Under the pieces are notes generated by a model. That model was given only the letters and a program-made list of their open reading frames with translations, was not told the origin of the DNA and did not search any database. A program made the translations under genes and the position numbers. From a virus, in the IMG/VR virus record IMGVR_UViG_3300007511_001999, positions 1 to 64,000 of that record: a stretch of DNA of 64,000 nt. One strand, written 5' to 3'. The first letter of the stretch is position 1. The number at the start of each line of letters is the position of its first letter. Shown one piece after another: positions 62,458 to 64,000 of this stretch.

Positions 62458-62705
62458 TAGTCGTCTGTATTATACGTTTCTACATCATCAAGTGCTTGAG
62501 TATATCCCCTCAAGTAATTTTCTTCGGCCACAGGCAAAAGAAACTCAGGGAAATCGGTACTAAATACATCCACCACCATTTCTACAGTTACCTCATCATT
62601 TTCAGGTTGCAGTTTCGTACCGACATACTCGACAATTAACTCTTTAAGAGGATTGTTCTTAGAAACAGGAATTATTAAATTCGGATTTTTCTCTACTTTT
62701 ATCAT
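62457..62705 (-). CDS. Small hypothetical protein
   Basis: An 82-residue acidic protein starting MIKVEKNPNLIIPVSKNN. The middle is hydrophobic and aromatic (DVFSTDFPEFLLPVAEENYL) and the end is Asp-rich. No cysteines or motifs are seen. It starts 7 bases after the PhoH gene and ends on the first base of the metalloprotease start codon, so it is co-translated with both. Function is unknown. Confidence 0.5.
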   Translation of the reverse strand: MIKVEKNPNLIIPVSKNNPLKELIVEYVGTKLQPENDEVTVEMVVDVFSTDFPEFLLPVAEENYLRGYTQALDDVETYNTDD

Positions 62706-62712
62706 TTATCTC

Positions 62713-64000
62713 TCACAAATTCTTTGCGGCAAAGGTAGCTACCTTAGAACGCTCCCCCTTATGGAGGGTCACGTGAGCGGCTAGATCGAACTTCTTGAAT
62801 TTTTCTACAGCATGTGTCAGCCCATTAGACGTCGCATCGATATAAACATTATCAATCTGCTCTACATCTCCGGTCAACACAATTTTCGTTCCTTCACCTA
62901 CTCTTGTTATTATAGTCTTTAATTCGTGAGTTGTCAAGTTCTGAGCTTCATCAATTATGATAAAAGCGTTTGAGATTGAGCGACCACGAATGTAAGTCAA
63001 TGCTTCTATTTCTATTGTACCCTTTTGCATATAAATGTCAAGAGTTATTTTATCATTTCCCATCAAAAATTGGAGATTGTCCTGAATTGGCATCAACCAT
63101 GGCGACATCTTCTCTTCCAGGGTTCCGGGGAGGAAGCCTATGTCCTTTCCAAGCGGCTGTACGGGCCGTGAGACGATTACGCGCGTGTATTCCTGTTTGG
63201 TCTCGTCTATGGTTTGTTCAAGTCCTGCAGCAATGGCACAGATCGTCTTACCACTACCTGCTTTACCGATAGCAGTCACAATCTGAATATTCGGATCCAT
63301 GAGAGCGTCCATGAGAAATTGCTGCTCTTTGTTGCGAGGCTTAATTCCCCAAACTTTTTGTTTGCTAGTGTGTAACTGTCGCACAGGCATTACTTGACTG
63401 ACATACCGACCAAGGGCCGTCTTCTTCTCATTTGCGTTGGAGACCATCATCACATATTGATTAGAATATAGATTTTTGTCATCCAGATACACGCTCTGTT
63501 TTTCGTAGAAACGATCAATTACCTGATCGTCCACCAGTACAGTAGCGTATCCTTCAAAAATACTTTCACTGTTATCAACAACTTGATTGTTTTGAAAATC
63601 TTCAGATGTTACCCCAACCGCATCAGCAATAACACGCATATTAATATCACGGGAAACTAATATCACTTTTCGATCTTCTTGTTTGTGGAATTTTAATGCT
63701 GTAGCAATAATAAGGTGATCAGGCACTCGGACATCCAGATCTGTAGGAAGATCTTTAGTTATTCCATGTGAGCTGACCGATTTTATAATGCCATGGCCTT
63801 TTCTCAACCTGACACCAGCGTCAATAGACCCTCTAGATCGAAGCTCGTCCCAAATGCGAATAATCTTCCTCGCTTGGGCACCAACTGCGTCCTGGCGCTT
63901 TTTGTGTTTGTCTATCTCCTCGAAAACTTTCAGAGGAACATAGATATCGTTATTCTTAAAAGCGTAAATACATTCAGCGTTTGTAAGATAGACACTAGTG
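62713..64000 (-). CDS. phoH: PIN-PhoH family ATPase, 5' end beyond window
   Basis: A PIN-PhoH fusion (YlaK-like), a predicted RNA-linked ATPase with a PIN nuclease domain; common in marine phages. The PhoH part has Walker A 'AIGKAGSGKTICAI', Walker B 'AFIIIDEAQNLTTHEL' and a later 'VLTGDVEQID'. Open codons continue past a TTG at 63807 to the window edge. Translation there gives 'NDIYVPLKVFEEIDKHKKRQ' and 'VGAQARKIIRIWDELRSRGS', which are typical of the PIN domain. The gene therefore starts outside the window and the TTG is not its start. PIN-PhoH proteins have been called phosphate-linked, but a role in RNA metabolism is likelier. Confidence 0.85.
   Translation of the reverse strand, partial: TSVYLTNAECIYAFKNNDIYVPLKVFEEIDKHKKRQDAVGAQARKIIRIWDELRSRGSIDAGVRLRKGHGIIKSVSSHGITKDLPTDLDVRVPDHLIIATALKFHKQEDRKVILVSRDINMRVIADAVGVTSEDFQNNQVVDNSESIFEGYATVLVDDQVIDRFYEKQSVYLDDKNLYSNQYVMMVSNANEKKTALGRYVSQVMPVRQLHTSKQKVWGIKPRNKEQQFLMDALMDPNIQIVTAIGKAGSGKTICAIAAGLEQTIDETKQEYTRVIVSRPVQPLGKDIGFLPGTLEEKMSPWLMPIQDNLQFLMGNDKITLDIYMQKGTIEIEALTYIRGRSISNAFIIIDEAQNLTTHELKTIITRVGEGTKIVLTGDVEQIDNVYIDATSNGLTHAVEKFKKFDLAAHVTLHKGERSKVATFAAKNL

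Noticed and set aside
1-64000. tRNA genes, integrase, insertion sequences and CRISPR arrays
   Set aside because: The gaps are too short for tRNAs, no transposase or integrase motif was recognised, and no direct repeats of spacer size were seen.

Overview
The window is part of a large lytic-type phage genome, most likely a T4-like contractile-tailed virus (myovirus). The main evidence is a gp25-like and a gp6-like baseplate wedge gene side by side, a baseplate hub lysozyme, a short late-type sigma factor, a RuvC-type resolvase, a CHC2/TOPRIM primase and a PIN-PhoH ATPase. There are no bacterial housekeeping genes and no integrase, and none of the gaps looks like a tRNA locus. The host cannot be named from the sequence.

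Every gene I accept is on the minus strand, so transcription runs from 64000 down to 1. Genes abut or overlap by a few bases (ATGA, TAATG and TAGTG junctions). The largest gap is about 44 bases (5021-5064), so no stretch over 300 bases lacks a gene.

In transcription order: (1) 64000-61074 holds PIN-PhoH (cut by the window edge), a small hypothetical protein, a putative HExxH metalloprotease and a PD-(D/E)XK nuclease with candidate Fe-S cysteines. (2) 61064-41492 is a dense sugar module of about 22 genes. It has four tandem glycosyltransferases, an acetolactate-synthase-like ThDP enzyme, PanB, several SDR nucleotide-sugar enzymes, two PMP-type sugar 3-dehydrases with the catalytic lysine replaced by histidine, an RmlC-like epimerase, a split miniature ThDP E1 alpha/beta pair, a GT10-like transferase, a cupin, a small HAD protein and a split HldE-like heptose kinase/nucleotidyltransferase. 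(3) 41495-39747 holds small accessory genes and the sigma factor. (4) 39747-1554 is the baseplate/tail module: a hub lysozyme and needle-like protein, a 2065-residue protein, gp25, gp6, a DNRLRE-like protein, a 4732-residue protein with at least six LamG/concanavalin-like modules, and eight further virion-type proteins. (5) 1554-1 holds RuvC, primase and the start of another gene.

The most interesting part is the sugar module. The 52070-56961 block combines an RfbH/E1-type 3-dehydrase (PMP histidine at residue 220, Fe-S-type cysteines) with an acetolactate-synthase-like enzyme. That is the core logic of yersiniose-type branched-chain sugar synthesis (RfbH followed by YerE). Here a complete-looking PanB (ketopantoate hydroxymethyltransferase) and a reductase lie between them. 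No Wzx, Wzy or ABC exporter is visible. I therefore infer that the sugars decorate virion proteins or modify an existing host glycan, rather than build a complete new O-antigen. All functions are inferred from motifs read by eye; no database search was run.
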